Below, one piece after another: positions 30,109-37,307 of a DNA stretch of 37,307 nucleotides. Source of the DNA: Prauserella halophila (GTDB taxonomy: Bacteria; Actinomycetota; Actinomycetes; Mycobacteriales; Pseudonocardiaceae); NCBI RefSeq assembly GCF_024171895.1, contig NZ_JAMTCQ010000009.1, forward strand, positions 1-37,307, written 5' to 3'. A program made the translations under genes and the position numbers. Numbering within the stretch: position 1 is the first letter of the stretch; every line of letters begins with the position of its first letter. The notes under the pieces were generated by a model. The model was not told the origin of the DNA. It did no database searches and saw only the letters and a program-made list of their open reading frames with translations.

Positions 30109-32016
30109 TCAGGCGAGGCCGACGGACCGCATCGCGAAGTGGACCTCGATGGCCGTCTGCGTGATCGTCTCGGAGATCACCAGCGAGCCGTGACCCGCGT
30201 CGTAGCGGTAGAACGCGTGCGCCGTGCCGCGCTCGGCCAGCCCGTCGAGGTAGTTCTCGATCTGGCGGATCGGACAGCGCGGGTCGTTATCGCCCGCGAG
30301 CACCAGCACCGGGACGTCGACATTGTCGAGGTACGTCAGCGGCGAGCACTCGCGGTAGACCTCGGGCACGTCCTCGGGCGCGCCGCCGAACAGCGCGCGG
30401 TCGAACGAACGCAGCTGCTCCATCTCGTCCTCATACGCCGCGACGTAATCGGCGACGGGCACGGCTGCGACGCCCGCGGTCCACCGGCCCGGCTGGGTGC
30501 CGAGTGCCAGCAGCGTCAGGTACCCGCCCCACGAGGCGCCGCTGACGACGCACCGCTGCGGATCGGCCAGCCCGCTGCTCACAGCCCAGTCGTGCACCGC
30601 AGCGACGTCTTCCAGTTCGGTCAGCCCGGGCCTGCCCTCGATGGCGTCACGCCATGCCGAGCCGTAGCCCGTCGACCCGCGATAGTTGACCTCGACGACC
30701 GCGAACCCTGCGTCCAGCCACACGGCGCGATAGGCGGAGAAGCGGTCCTCGTCCGCGGCGTGCGGACCGCCGTGCAGCAGAAAGACCGTCGGCTGCGGGC
30801 CGTCGGAGCCCGCAGGCCTGGCGACGAGCGCGTGAATGCGCCCACCCGGCCCCTCGACGAACGCGTCCTCGACGGCCTGCGAACCCGGCGCACGGTCGCC
30901 GGGCGGGGTCATCAGCACCTCGTCGGCCCCGTCGGCGCGGCGCACGCGCACGACGGGGGGCTGCGCGGCGTTGGACCACGAGTACTCGACGCTGCCGTCC
31001 GGACGCACGCCGCCACCGCCGATCCGGCCGGGCGGCGTGTCGAGCGAGGTCAGGGCCGCGGACACGAGGTCGTAGCGGTACAGCGAGCTGCGGCCCTCGT
31101 GGAAGTGGACGAGCAGCAGGGCCTCGGCGTCCGGGTACCACGTTCCGGCGACCTCACCGGGCAGGTCGAGGCTGATCTCCTGCTCGGTGTCGGCCTCGAC
31201 GTCCCAGATGAGCAGCTCCTCCTTGCCGCGGCGCTCGTGGAGCAGCAGCAGGCGCGGATCGCCTTCGCGGGGTGAGAACTCGAGCGCGTCCAGGCCTTTG
31301 CCCTCGCCGTCCCACTTGTCGGCGACGGCCTCGAATCCGTCGGTGGCGAGCACGCGAACGGCCGGGTGGCGGGAATCGCCGTGTTCGGAGTGCGCGATGG
31401 CCAGCAGCCGCTCGTCCCTGGACAGCGCGGCGATGCCCGCGTCGTCGGGCCGGGAGTAGAAGCGCGTCGTCGTGCCGCCGGTGTGGGCGTAGAGCGCGCT
31501 GCCGTCATCGGTGGACACTCCGGCCGCGACGATCCGGTGACCGATCTCCAGGCCCGCCGGGTAGCCGTCGGGGACATCGGGGACGGCCTTGGTGGCCCCG
31601 GACGCCGTTGCTGCGGTCTGGGTGGGGGCGGTCCGGTGCGAGGTGCCGTCGTTCGCCTGGCCGGTCGCGTCGAAAGGCTGGCGGACCCAGGAACCGAACT
31701 CGTCGCCGTCGGTGTCGTCGAACCACCAGATCCACTCGCCGTCGGGCGACATCGTCGCGTGGAGCGTGCCGTTGGGACGGTCGGTCACCCGGCGGCTCTC
31801 GCCCGTGGCGCGGTTCCACGCGTAGACCTCCCACACGCCACTGGCGTTGGACACGTAGATGCTGGCGTCGGGTGCGTCGAGCGCCCAGTCCGGCACCGAG
31901 ACGCGCGGCGCCAGGAACCGGGACCGCCAGCGCCGCTCCGCCGCCTCGTCGGGGAAGAGCTGTTCGGGGACGTGCGGGGCCGGGTACTGCTTGTCGCCTG
32001 GCTGCTGTGTCGTCAC
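30109..32016 (-). CDS. S9 family peptidase (prolyl oligopeptidase-like)
   Basis: The 635-residue product has an N-terminal beta-propeller (WD40-like segments such as ATMSPDGEWIWWFDD and LEFSPREGDPRLLLL, about 45-370) and a C-terminal alpha/beta-hydrolase domain (about 390-635). The catalytic triad is Ser495 in SGASWGGY, an Asp in GDNDPR (576-578) and His609 in DAGHG. HGGPHA forms the oxyanion hole. The family cleaves short peptides, including acylaminoacyl peptides; there is no signal peptide, so it acts in the cytoplasm. A linker rich in Thr/Ala (TAPTQTAATASG) sits in the propeller. GTG 32016 is the start. It is divergent from the channel gene. Confidence 0.93.
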   Translation of the reverse strand: MTTQQPGDKQYPAPHVPEQLFPDEAAERRWRSRFLAPRVSVPDWALDAPDASIYVSNASGVWEVYAWNRATGESRRVTDRPNGTLHATMSPDGEWIWWFDDTDGDEFGSWVRQPFDATGQANDGTSHRTAPTQTAATASGATKAVPDVPDGYPAGLEIGHRIVAAGVSTDDGSALYAHTGGTTTRFYSRPDDAGIAALSRDERLLAIAHSEHGDSRHPAVRVLATDGFEAVADKWDGEGKGLDALEFSPREGDPRLLLLHERRGKEELLIWDVEADTEQEISLDLPGEVAGTWYPDAEALLLVHFHEGRSSLYRYDLVSAALTSLDTPPGRIGGGGVRPDGSVEYSWSNAAQPPVVRVRRADGADEVLMTPPGDRAPGSQAVEDAFVEGPGGRIHALVARPAGSDGPQPTVFLLHGGPHAADEDRFSAYRAVWLDAGFAVVEVNYRGSTGYGSAWRDAIEGRPGLTELEDVAAVHDWAVSSGLADPQRCVVSGASWGGYLTLLALGTQPGRWTAGVAAVPVADYVAAYEDEMEQLRSFDRALFGGAPEDVPEVYRECSPLTYLDNVDVPVLVLAGDNDPRCPIRQIENYLDGLAERGTAHAFYRYDAGHGSLVISETITQTAIEVHFAMRSVGLA

Positions 32017-32180
32017 AGCTGTCGATCCTGCCAGCTCACCCTCGCGCGCCGCGTCCGGCCACGAACTCGGGAGACGTCGATCGGGACATGCCCTGTGCTG
32101 CCTGCCCGGGTTTCGCCGTGAGGCCCGTCACGTGTGAGGTTGCGGGGTTGTGCACTCCGGGTGAGGGGCACGGGGTCATC

Positions 32181-33002
32181 ATGGGCGCGATGTCTGCTGA
32201 ATCGGTGCGCACCGAGGACGGTGCCGACAACGAACCGGTCGAAACGCGGTTGACGAGCTGGGAGCAGCGCACCGAATGGCCGATGATCGTGCTGTCGGTG
32301 CTGTTCTTCGCGGGTTACGCGTGGACGGTGCTGCAGCCCGGCATGGACGGCGAGCTGCGCTGGCTGCTGAACGTCGCGATGTGGGTGGTCTGGGGCGTGT
32401 TCGCCGCCGACTACCTCATCCGGCTCGCTCTGAGCAGGCGGCGCGGCAGGTTCGTGCTGCGGAACCTGTTCGACCTCGTCGTCATCGCGGTGCCGATGCT
32501 GCGCCAACTGCGGGTGCTGCGCCTGGTCACGGTGCTGATCCTGATCAACCGTCGGGTCCAGGCGCGCGTGCGCGGGCAGGTGGTCGCCTACGTGACGGGT
32601 GCGACGGTGCTGGTGGGGGTGTCCGCTGCGCTGGCCGTGCTCGAAGTCGAGCGCTATGCCCCCGACTCCACGATCACGAGTTTCGGTGACGCGCTGTGGT
32701 GGACGATGACGACCATCACCACCGTCGGTTACGGCGATTACTCGCCGGTGACGGGCGAAGGCAAGCTCATCGCCACCGGGCTGATGCTGGCCGGTATCGC
32801 ACTGCTCGGTGTCGTCACGGGTTCGATCGCCTCGTGGTTCGTCGAGAAGTTCGGCGGCATGGAGGAGTCGGAGAAGCAGGCGAGGCAGGCCGACGCCGAC
32901 CGCACCGACGAGCTGCGCGGCGAGGTCGCCGACCTCAAGACGGAGATCGCGGCCCTGCGCGACCAGCTGGCGGGCCCCCGCACCGACGATTCGCGGACAT
33001 AA
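32181..33002 (+). CDS. Voltage-gated-type potassium channel
   Basis: The 273-residue product has the layout of a small six-helix ion channel: helices at about 34-52, 61-83, 96-122 (with an Arg-containing RQLRVLRLV segment) and 134-154, then the pore with selectivity filter TTVGYGD (180-186) and a last helix at about 198-222. The filter is that of a K+ channel. A charged coiled coil ends the protein (DRTDELRGEVADLKTEIAAL), probably for tetramer assembly. ATG 32181 has GGGG five bases upstream; ATG 32190 is an alternative. The gap before it (164 bp) shows no special feature. Directly after the stop lies an 8-bp tandem repeat. Confidence 0.92.
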   Translation: MGAMSAESVRTEDGADNEPVETRLTSWEQRTEWPMIVLSVLFFAGYAWTVLQPGMDGELRWLLNVAMWVVWGVFAADYLIRLALSRRRGRFVLRNLFDLVVIAVPMLRQLRVLRLVTVLILINRRVQARVRGQVVAYVTGATVLVGVSAALAVLEVERYAPDSTITSFGDALWWTMTTITTVGYGDYSPVTGEGKLIATGLMLAGIALLGVVTGSIASWFVEKFGGMEESEKQARQADADRTDELRGEVADLKTEIAALRDQLAGPRTDDSRT

Positions 33003-33006
33003 CGTC

Positions 33007-33061
33007 GACTCGGTGACTCGGTGACTCGGTGACTCGGTGACTCGGTGACTCGGTGACTCGG
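33007..33061. repeat. 8-bp tandem repeat, seven copies
   Basis: GACTCGGT is repeated six times perfectly plus a seventh copy lacking its last base. It begins 4 bp after the channel stop codon. It is simple-sequence DNA likely to vary in length between strains. Confidence 0.95.
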
Positions 33062-33201
33062 CGGGCTCCGCGGGCTTACGGCTCTGTGTTCGGTGGCCCC
33101 GAGTCCGGCGAACGGCGGTCCGTGTTCGGTGTCGGAGCCTCGGCCGGCCTGCCGGGATGCAGCGAAAGCCCGGGCGCAGCCACGGACTCCGTCGCCCATC
33201 C

Positions 33202-33308
33202 CCGGAACCTGCAACACGGCCCCCGGAAGGCGCAACACGGCCCCTGGAACTTGCAACACGCTCCCCGGAAGGCGCAACACGGGCTCCGGAAGGCGCAACA
33301 CGGGCTCC
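33202..33308. repeat. GCAACACG array B: five units with 21-bp period
   Basis: GCAACACG starts at 33211, 33232, 33253, 33274 and 33295, exactly 21 bp apart. Between cores the sequence is CCGGAAGG- or TGGAACT-like, so the units are less uniform than in array A. The array lies between the channel gene and the tRNA-Pro gene in a 527-bp stretch without a protein gene (33003-33530). The stretch 33320-33470 shows nothing I can name. Confidence 0.92.
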
Positions 33309-33483
33309 GCACTCCGGACCTCGCACCCGCACGCACTCGGCAGCAGGCCAGCGAGCGCAGCGAGCACGGCCGGACCCACCCACCCGAGGCAACACCTCGT
33401 CCCGCACAGCACCACAGGCAGGGAGTCCGGGGCCGAGCCCGCCGGGCCGGGGTGTGGCTGCGCCCCCACAAGACACAAAGAAA

Positions 33484-33521
33484 GAGACCCCTGCCCGCGC
33501 TTTCCGCGCGGCAGGGGTCTC
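33484..33521 (-). terminator. Intrinsic terminator of tRNA-Pro
   Basis: Perfect 12-bp arms GAGACCCCTGCC (33484-33495) and GGCAGGGGTCTC (33510-33521) with an extra inner CG stem lie just past the tRNA 3' end. Read on the minus strand the stem is followed by TTTCTTTG, a good terminator tail. Confidence 0.88.
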
Positions 33522-33530
33522 CCTCTTTCG

Positions 33531-33604
33531 TCGGGGTGGCGGGATTTGAACCCACGACCTCCTCGACCCGAACGAGGCACGCTACCAAGCTGCGCCACAC
33601 CCCG
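33531..33604 (-). tRNA. tRNA-Pro (anticodon CGG)
   Basis: The 74-nt cloverleaf on the minus strand has a 7-bp acceptor stem CGGGGTG/CACCCCG, the D-arm GGCGCAGCTTGGTAGCG, the anticodon loop TTCGGGT in a CCTCG/CGAGG stem, and the T-arm GTGGGTTCAAATCCCGC. The anticodon is CGG, reading CCG. The discriminator base is A, and CCA is not encoded. It closely resembles known bacterial tRNA-Pro sequences. Confidence 0.96.
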
Positions 33605-33646
33605 ATGGTTTTCACCGGACTCCCGGTGAGCGGGTCGGGAAATAGT

Positions 33647-34600
33647 CTAGCGGACTTCGCTGCGCGCTTTACGGCGGGTGGTTCTTCGCGCGGTCATGTC
33701 CTTGCGGGTGGTCGCTGAGCTGCGGGGAACGAGGGTGAGCAGGCTCGCTTCGGGCGGGCAGGCGAACCGGGCGGGGGCGTACGGCGAGGTGCCGAGTCCG
33801 GCGGAGACGCCGAGCCACATGTCGGCACCCCAGCGGGAGACGCCGCGAGCGCGGGATCGGTCGAGTTCGCAGTTGGTGACGAGGGCGCCGATGCCGGGGA
33901 TGCGGAGCTGCCCGCCGTGGGTGTGCCCTGCGAGGACGAGGTCGTAGCCCTCGGAAGCGAACGGGTCGAGCACGCGGGGTTCGGGCGAGTGGGTGATGCC
34001 GAGCTTCAGCACGATCTCGGCATCGACGTGGCCCGCGATCAGGTTGAAGCGGTCGCGGCGCAGGTGCGGATCGTCGACGCCGGCCGCGAAGATGCGCTGA
34101 CCTGCGACGTCGAAGGTGGTGCGGCGGTGGGTGAGGTCGTTCCAGCCGCGCTCGACCAGTGCCGCGCGCAGGTCTCGCCACGGCAGGTGATTGCCGTGGA
34201 CGCGCTTCTTGCGGCCTTTGGGCATGAGGTAGCGCGCGGGGTTCTTGGGTTTGGGCGCGTAGTAGTCGTTGCTGCCGAAGATGAACACGCCGGGCCGGTC
34301 GAGCAGTGGCCCGAGCGCGCGGAGAACGGCGGGGACCGCGCGGTGGTGGGCGAGGTTGTCACCGGTGTTGACGACCAGGTCGGGTTCGAGTTCGTCGAGC
34401 GCCGCGACCCAGCGCTGTTTGGCTTTGTGGCCGGGCAGCATGTGCAGATCGGAGATGTGCAGGATGCGGATCGGGTCGGCGTCGTCGTCGAGTACGGGCA
34501 GCGAGGCGGTGCGCAGTGTCCAGTTCCGGCGTTCGATGCCGACGGCGTAGCCGAGTGTCGCGGCGCCGACGGCCGCCGTCGTGGTGATGAGCCGTTTCAT
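33647..34600 (-). CDS. Metallophosphoesterase
   Basis: The 317-residue product has one N-terminal hydrophobic helix (ITTTAAVGAATLGYAVGI) and then a calcineurin-like phosphoesterase domain facing outside or attached to the membrane. Metal motifs are ISDLH (49-53), NTGDN (78-82), GSND in place of the usual GNH (109-112), AGHVD and GHTHGG (about 235). The C-terminus is basic (RRTTRRKARSEVR). It corresponds in position to the phosphoesterase next to ponA2 in mycobacteria (Rv3683). ATG 34600 has AGGGAG a few bases upstream. The substrate is unknown; the replacement of the GNH motif is shared by this subgroup. Confidence 0.9.
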   Translation of the reverse strand: MKRLITTTAAVGAATLGYAVGIERRNWTLRTASLPVLDDDADPIRILHISDLHMLPGHKAKQRWVAALDELEPDLVVNTGDNLAHHRAVPAVLRALGPLLDRPGVFIFGSNDYYAPKPKNPARYLMPKGRKKRVHGNHLPWRDLRAALVERGWNDLTHRRTTFDVAGQRIFAAGVDDPHLRRDRFNLIAGHVDAEIVLKLGITHSPEPRVLDPFASEGYDLVLAGHTHGGQLRIPGIGALVTNCELDRSRARGVSRWGADMWLGVSAGLGTSPYAPARFACPPEASLLTLVPRSSATTRKDMTARRTTRRKARSEVR

Positions 34601-34670
34601 GCCGCTCCCTGCCGAGCTCTTCGTGCTGCTTTGCCGATGCACGCGCTCAGCCTACGCGTGGCGTGACGGT

Positions 34671-34937
34671 TCACGGCCGCGTCGAGGCGTCAGCGGCGCG
34701 GAACCGCAGTCGCGTTTCCGAGATCGCGAACACGAGCGCGATCGCCGTCCCGGGTCCGATCACGGCGAGCCACCACAGGGAACCGGGCTCGACGAAGACG
34801 ATGACGTACAGCGCGGCGGCAACCTGGGACCACAGCAGGATCAGCCGGGGCAGCGGAGGCAGTGGTGTGAACGGCAGCACGACGGCGATGACGAACGCGG
34901 CAGCGATCATGCTGTACCACATGAGGACGACGCCCAT
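34671..34937 (-). CDS. Small membrane protein of unknown function
   Basis: The 88-residue frame reads as an integral membrane protein with three hydrophobic helices (MIAAAFVIAVVLPFTPLPPL, LILLWSQVAAALYVIVFV, LWWLAVIGPGTAIALVFAI) and a short basic tail. The clean alternation of helices and loops argues that it is real despite its size. I do not recognise the family. It lies between ponA and the phosphoesterase gene on the same strand, just after a perfect hairpin. Confidence 0.6.
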   Translation of the reverse strand: MGVVLMWYSMIAAAFVIAVVLPFTPLPPLPRLILLWSQVAAALYVIVFVEPGSLWWLAVIGPGTAIALVFAISETRLRFRAADASTRP

Positions 34938-34959
34938 GGCTATGCGGCCGCCGGGGCCG

Positions 34960-35000
34960 CCGGGTGTCCGGCCGGTCCGAATGATGGGCCGGACACCCGG
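34960..35000 (-). terminator. Perfect 14-bp hairpin after ponA
   Basis: CCGGGTGTCCGGCC (34960-34973) and GGCCGGACACCCGG (34987-35000) are perfect arms with a 13-nt loop. It lies 63 bp past the ponA stop and 22 bp before the small membrane protein. No T-run follows, so termination is likely but not certain. Confidence 0.6.
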
Positions 35001-35063
35001 CAGCCGACGTCACGGTCTCTCATCACCGGGTCCCTCACCAGCGGGATCACGGTCGGCCGGTCC

Positions 35064-37184
35064 TCACTCGTAGCGGGGGCTGGAGCTCGGGAGCTGGCGG
35101 ACCGGTTCGCCTTCCAGGATCTCGCTCATGGCGTTGAACCAGGTGCGCGCCGGCGCCTTGCCACCGAAGATGTTGCCCGCGCTCTCGCCGTCCACCGAGT
35201 AGACGTTGCCGGGACCGCCGTCGATGATGCCGCCCGTCGGGCGCTCCGGCTTGAACACCATCGACGAGCCAGCCAGCTGCGGCGTGCCGCCGACGAACGC
35301 GGCGGAGACGTTGTTCTGCGTCGTACCCGTCTTGCCGATCATGGGGCGGGACCAGTCGACGTCCTCGGCCGCGGCGGCCGACGTGCCGCCGGGCAGGTCG
35401 TCCTTGCTCATGCCGACGGCCAGCGAGTTCGCCAGGTCCTCGCTGACGACCTGCTGGCACGGGTTCTCGTCGACCTTCACCGGGTTGCCGTCGCGGTCGG
35501 TGACCTCGGCGATCGGGGTCGGCGGGCACCAGGTGCCGCCGCTGAGGATCGTCGCCGCCACGTTGCCCATTTCCAGGGGGTTCGTCGGGCTCACGCCGAG
35601 CGTGAACGACGGCATGCCGCGCGAATTGCCCCGCGGCCCGTAGTACTTCCGCTGCGACATGGTGTGCGCCTCCCTCTCGTCCTCCTTGTCGATCGCGCCG
35701 CCGTTGCCTGCGTTCGACTTCATCGTCCGGCGCATGCCGAGCTTGTAGGTCATCTCGAGAACGGGCTTGATGCCGACACGGTCGACGAGGTGCACGAACG
35801 TCGTGTTCGGCGACTTCGCGAGCGCGCCCTGCAGGGTCAGGGTGGGGGGATAGTCACCCGCGTTTCCCACCGTGTACGGCGCCCCGGCGTTGGTGTAACG
35901 CGACGAGGTGTACGACCCCGGTGACGGCAGCTCGTCGAAGATGCCGACCCCGGCGTGCTGCATCGCGGCCGCGGCTGTGAAGATCTTGTAGCTCGACCCC
36001 GCGCCGGTGACGTTCCACGTGTCGGACGGCAGAGCATAGGTCGTCTCCCCCGCTTCCTTGTCCAGGCCGTAGTCGCGGTTGGCGGCCAGTGCCACCACCT
36101 CGTGCCGCTTCTTGCCCGGCCGGACCAGCGACAGCGTGTTGGCCACGTTGTCCTGCATCTTCGGCACCTGCTCCTCGGCGGAGCGCTTGGCGATGCGGTT
36201 GATCCGCCGGTCGAGCGTCGTGCGGATCGTGTACCCGCCGTCGTAGAGGTCCTCCTTGGAGATGCCCGAGCGGATCAGGTAGTCCTCGACGTACTGGCAG
36301 AAGAAGCCGTGCTGCGGACCGGCGCCGATGCAGTTCGCCGCAGGCTTGTTCGGACCGCCCTTCACGACGCCGAGCGGCTCCTTCTTGAGCCGCTCGGCGT
36401 CGCTCTCGGAGAGCTTGTTGTTGTCGACCATCGAGTCGAGCACCAGGTTGCGGCGGTTCTTGGCGCCCTCGGGGTTGTTCCACGGGTCGAGCACCGCCGG
36501 GTTGTTCACCATGCCCGCGAGCATCGCCCCCTGGTTGACGTCGAGCTTGTCGGGCGTGGTGTTGAAGTAGGCGCGCGCCGCCCCGCCGATGCCGTAGATC
36601 TGCCGCGAGAACTCGACGACGTTGAGATATCCGGCGAGGACCTCCGCCTTCGACATCCGCGCTTCGAGCTGGATCGCGATGCGCGCTTCCTTCAGTTTGC
36701 GCGCGATGGTCTGTTCCTGTGCGCGTTGCTGGCCGACCTCGTCGTCGCGGTAGGTGACGTTGATCAGGTAGTTCTTCACGTACTGCTGCGTCAGCGTCGA
36801 GGCGCCCTGGGTGTCGCCGCCGGAGGTGTTGCTGATCGCGGCGCGCAGCGTGCCCTTCCAGTCGACACCCGTGTGCTCGTAGAAGCGCCGGTCCTCGATC
36901 GAGATCAGCGCCCACTTCATGGCGTCCGAGATCTGATCGGGCTTGGTCGGCACGCGGTACTGGTTGTACAGCGTGGCGATCGGCTTGCCGCTCCGGTCCG
37001 TGACGGTCGTCAGCTGCGGCGGCGGCTCGTCGGCGAGCTCGGCCGACATCGAGTCCACGGTCTCGCTCGCCTGGTTCGACACGACACCGGCAGCTCCGAC
37101 CACGGGGAAGAGGATCCCTGCCACCAGCACCCCCGCCAGCAGACAGAGCCCGACCATCTTCAGCAGACCGCTTCTCTTACGCAC
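35064..37184 (-). CDS. ponA: Class A penicillin-binding protein (transglycosylase/transpeptidase)
   Basis: The 706-residue product polymerises and cross-links peptidoglycan outside the membrane. It has a short cytoplasmic start, one membrane helix (about 9-33), a GT51 glycosyltransferase domain (about 60-250) and a transpeptidase domain (about 315-690). GT51 motifs are IEDRRFYEHTGVDWKG with catalytic Glu97, GASTLTQQYVKN (127-138) and RKLKEARIAIQLE. Transpeptidase motifs are Ser397 in SSYK, SPN (458-460) and KTG (618-620). It lacks a C-terminal PASTA domain, unlike mycobacterial PonA2, although its position beside the phosphoesterase matches ponA2. GTG 37184 is the start. Confidence 0.95.
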   Translation of the reverse strand: MRKRSGLLKMVGLCLLAGVLVAGILFPVVGAAGVVSNQASETVDSMSAELADEPPPQLTTVTDRSGKPIATLYNQYRVPTKPDQISDAMKWALISIEDRRFYEHTGVDWKGTLRAAISNTSGGDTQGASTLTQQYVKNYLINVTYRDDEVGQQRAQEQTIARKLKEARIAIQLEARMSKAEVLAGYLNVVEFSRQIYGIGGAARAYFNTTPDKLDVNQGAMLAGMVNNPAVLDPWNNPEGAKNRRNLVLDSMVDNNKLSESDAERLKKEPLGVVKGGPNKPAANCIGAGPQHGFFCQYVEDYLIRSGISKEDLYDGGYTIRTTLDRRINRIAKRSAEEQVPKMQDNVANTLSLVRPGKKRHEVVALAANRDYGLDKEAGETTYALPSDTWNVTGAGSSYKIFTAAAAMQHAGVGIFDELPSPGSYTSSRYTNAGAPYTVGNAGDYPPTLTLQGALAKSPNTTFVHLVDRVGIKPVLEMTYKLGMRRTMKSNAGNGGAIDKEDEREAHTMSQRKYYGPRGNSRGMPSFTLGVSPTNPLEMGNVAATILSGGTWCPPTPIAEVTDRDGNPVKVDENPCQQVVSEDLANSLAVGMSKDDLPGGTSAAAAEDVDWSRPMIGKTGTTQNNVSAAFVGGTPQLAGSSMVFKPERPTGGIIDGGPGNVYSVDGESAGNIFGGKAPARTWFNAMSEILEGEPVRQLPSSSPRYE

Positions 37185-37251
37185 GCAGCCAGGGTACGCA
37201 CAGCGGGCGTCACGTGCGGGTTGGCTACGCGGCGTGGGCGTGGCCGCCGGC

Positions 37252-37307
37252 GAACGCTGCGACGGGGAACGCTGCGACGGGGAACGCTGCGACGGGGAAC
37301 GCTGCGA
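37252..37307. repeat. 15-bp tandem repeat running off the right edge
   Basis: The unit GAACGCTGCGACGGG occurs three times perfectly (37252-37296) plus 11 bases of a fourth at the window end. It lies upstream of ponA. The period is a multiple of three, so it could be part of a coding sequence starting or ending outside the window. Confidence 0.92.

Noticed and set aside
33202..33308. Phage attachment site next to tRNA-Pro
   Set aside because: There is no integrase, no duplicate of the tRNA 3' end was seen, and the repeats match a dispersed family instead.

Overview
The window looks like chromosomal DNA from a high-GC actinomycete, most likely a member of the Pseudonocardiaceae (Saccharomonospora/Amycolatopsis-like). 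The reasons are very high third-position GC, many GTG starts, an HTH-DUF5753 regulator paired with a DUF397 protein, an SRP RNA gene ahead of dnaX, and a gene order that echoes Mycobacterium tuberculosis (dnaX - amidase - ybaB - recR; leuA - ask - asd; ponA2-type PBP next to a metallophosphoesterase). The genus is inferred from gene content, not from a search.

Layout from left to right. The left edge holds the N-terminus of an IS30-type transposase (minus strand). Next come gnd (minus) and a divergent HTH regulator, with a perfect 14-bp palindrome between them, then a DUF397 gene. The SRP RNA (ffs), dnaX, a lipoprotein amidase (minus), ybaB, recR and a P-loop kinase-like gene form a replication/repair block. 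A five-gene Dpp/Opp-type peptide ABC transporter operon fills 9.6-15.5 kb. An EamA transporter diverges from a LysR regulator, followed by leuA (minus). leuA is preceded by a 13-codon leader peptide with three consecutive Leu codons and competing RNA hairpins, so it is very probably controlled by attenuation. After a small membrane protein and a nitroreductase comes the ask-asd operon for the aspartate pathway; ask has an internal ribosome-bound start for its regulatory beta subunit. The rest is housekeeping and accessory: a TIGR00027-type methyltransferase, a small lipoprotein, an MFS transporter, a secreted Pro-rich protein, an HSL-type esterase, an FMN reductase, Dps, an S9 peptidase, a potassium channel, tRNA-Pro(CGG), a metallophosphoesterase, a small membrane protein and a class A penicillin-binding protein.

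The most unusual content is between genes. Two repeat families mark gene 3' ends. One is a GC-rich palindrome with a conserved AAGG-TGC-CCTT core (five loci). The other is a five-copy array with an exact 21-bp period and a GCAACACG core (two loci). Of the eight convergent gene junctions in the window, four carry the palindrome, two carry the 21-bp array, none carries both and two carry neither. In one case the palindrome has become the C-terminal coding sequence of a transporter. No CRISPR array, prophage, biosynthetic gene cluster or obvious defence system was seen.
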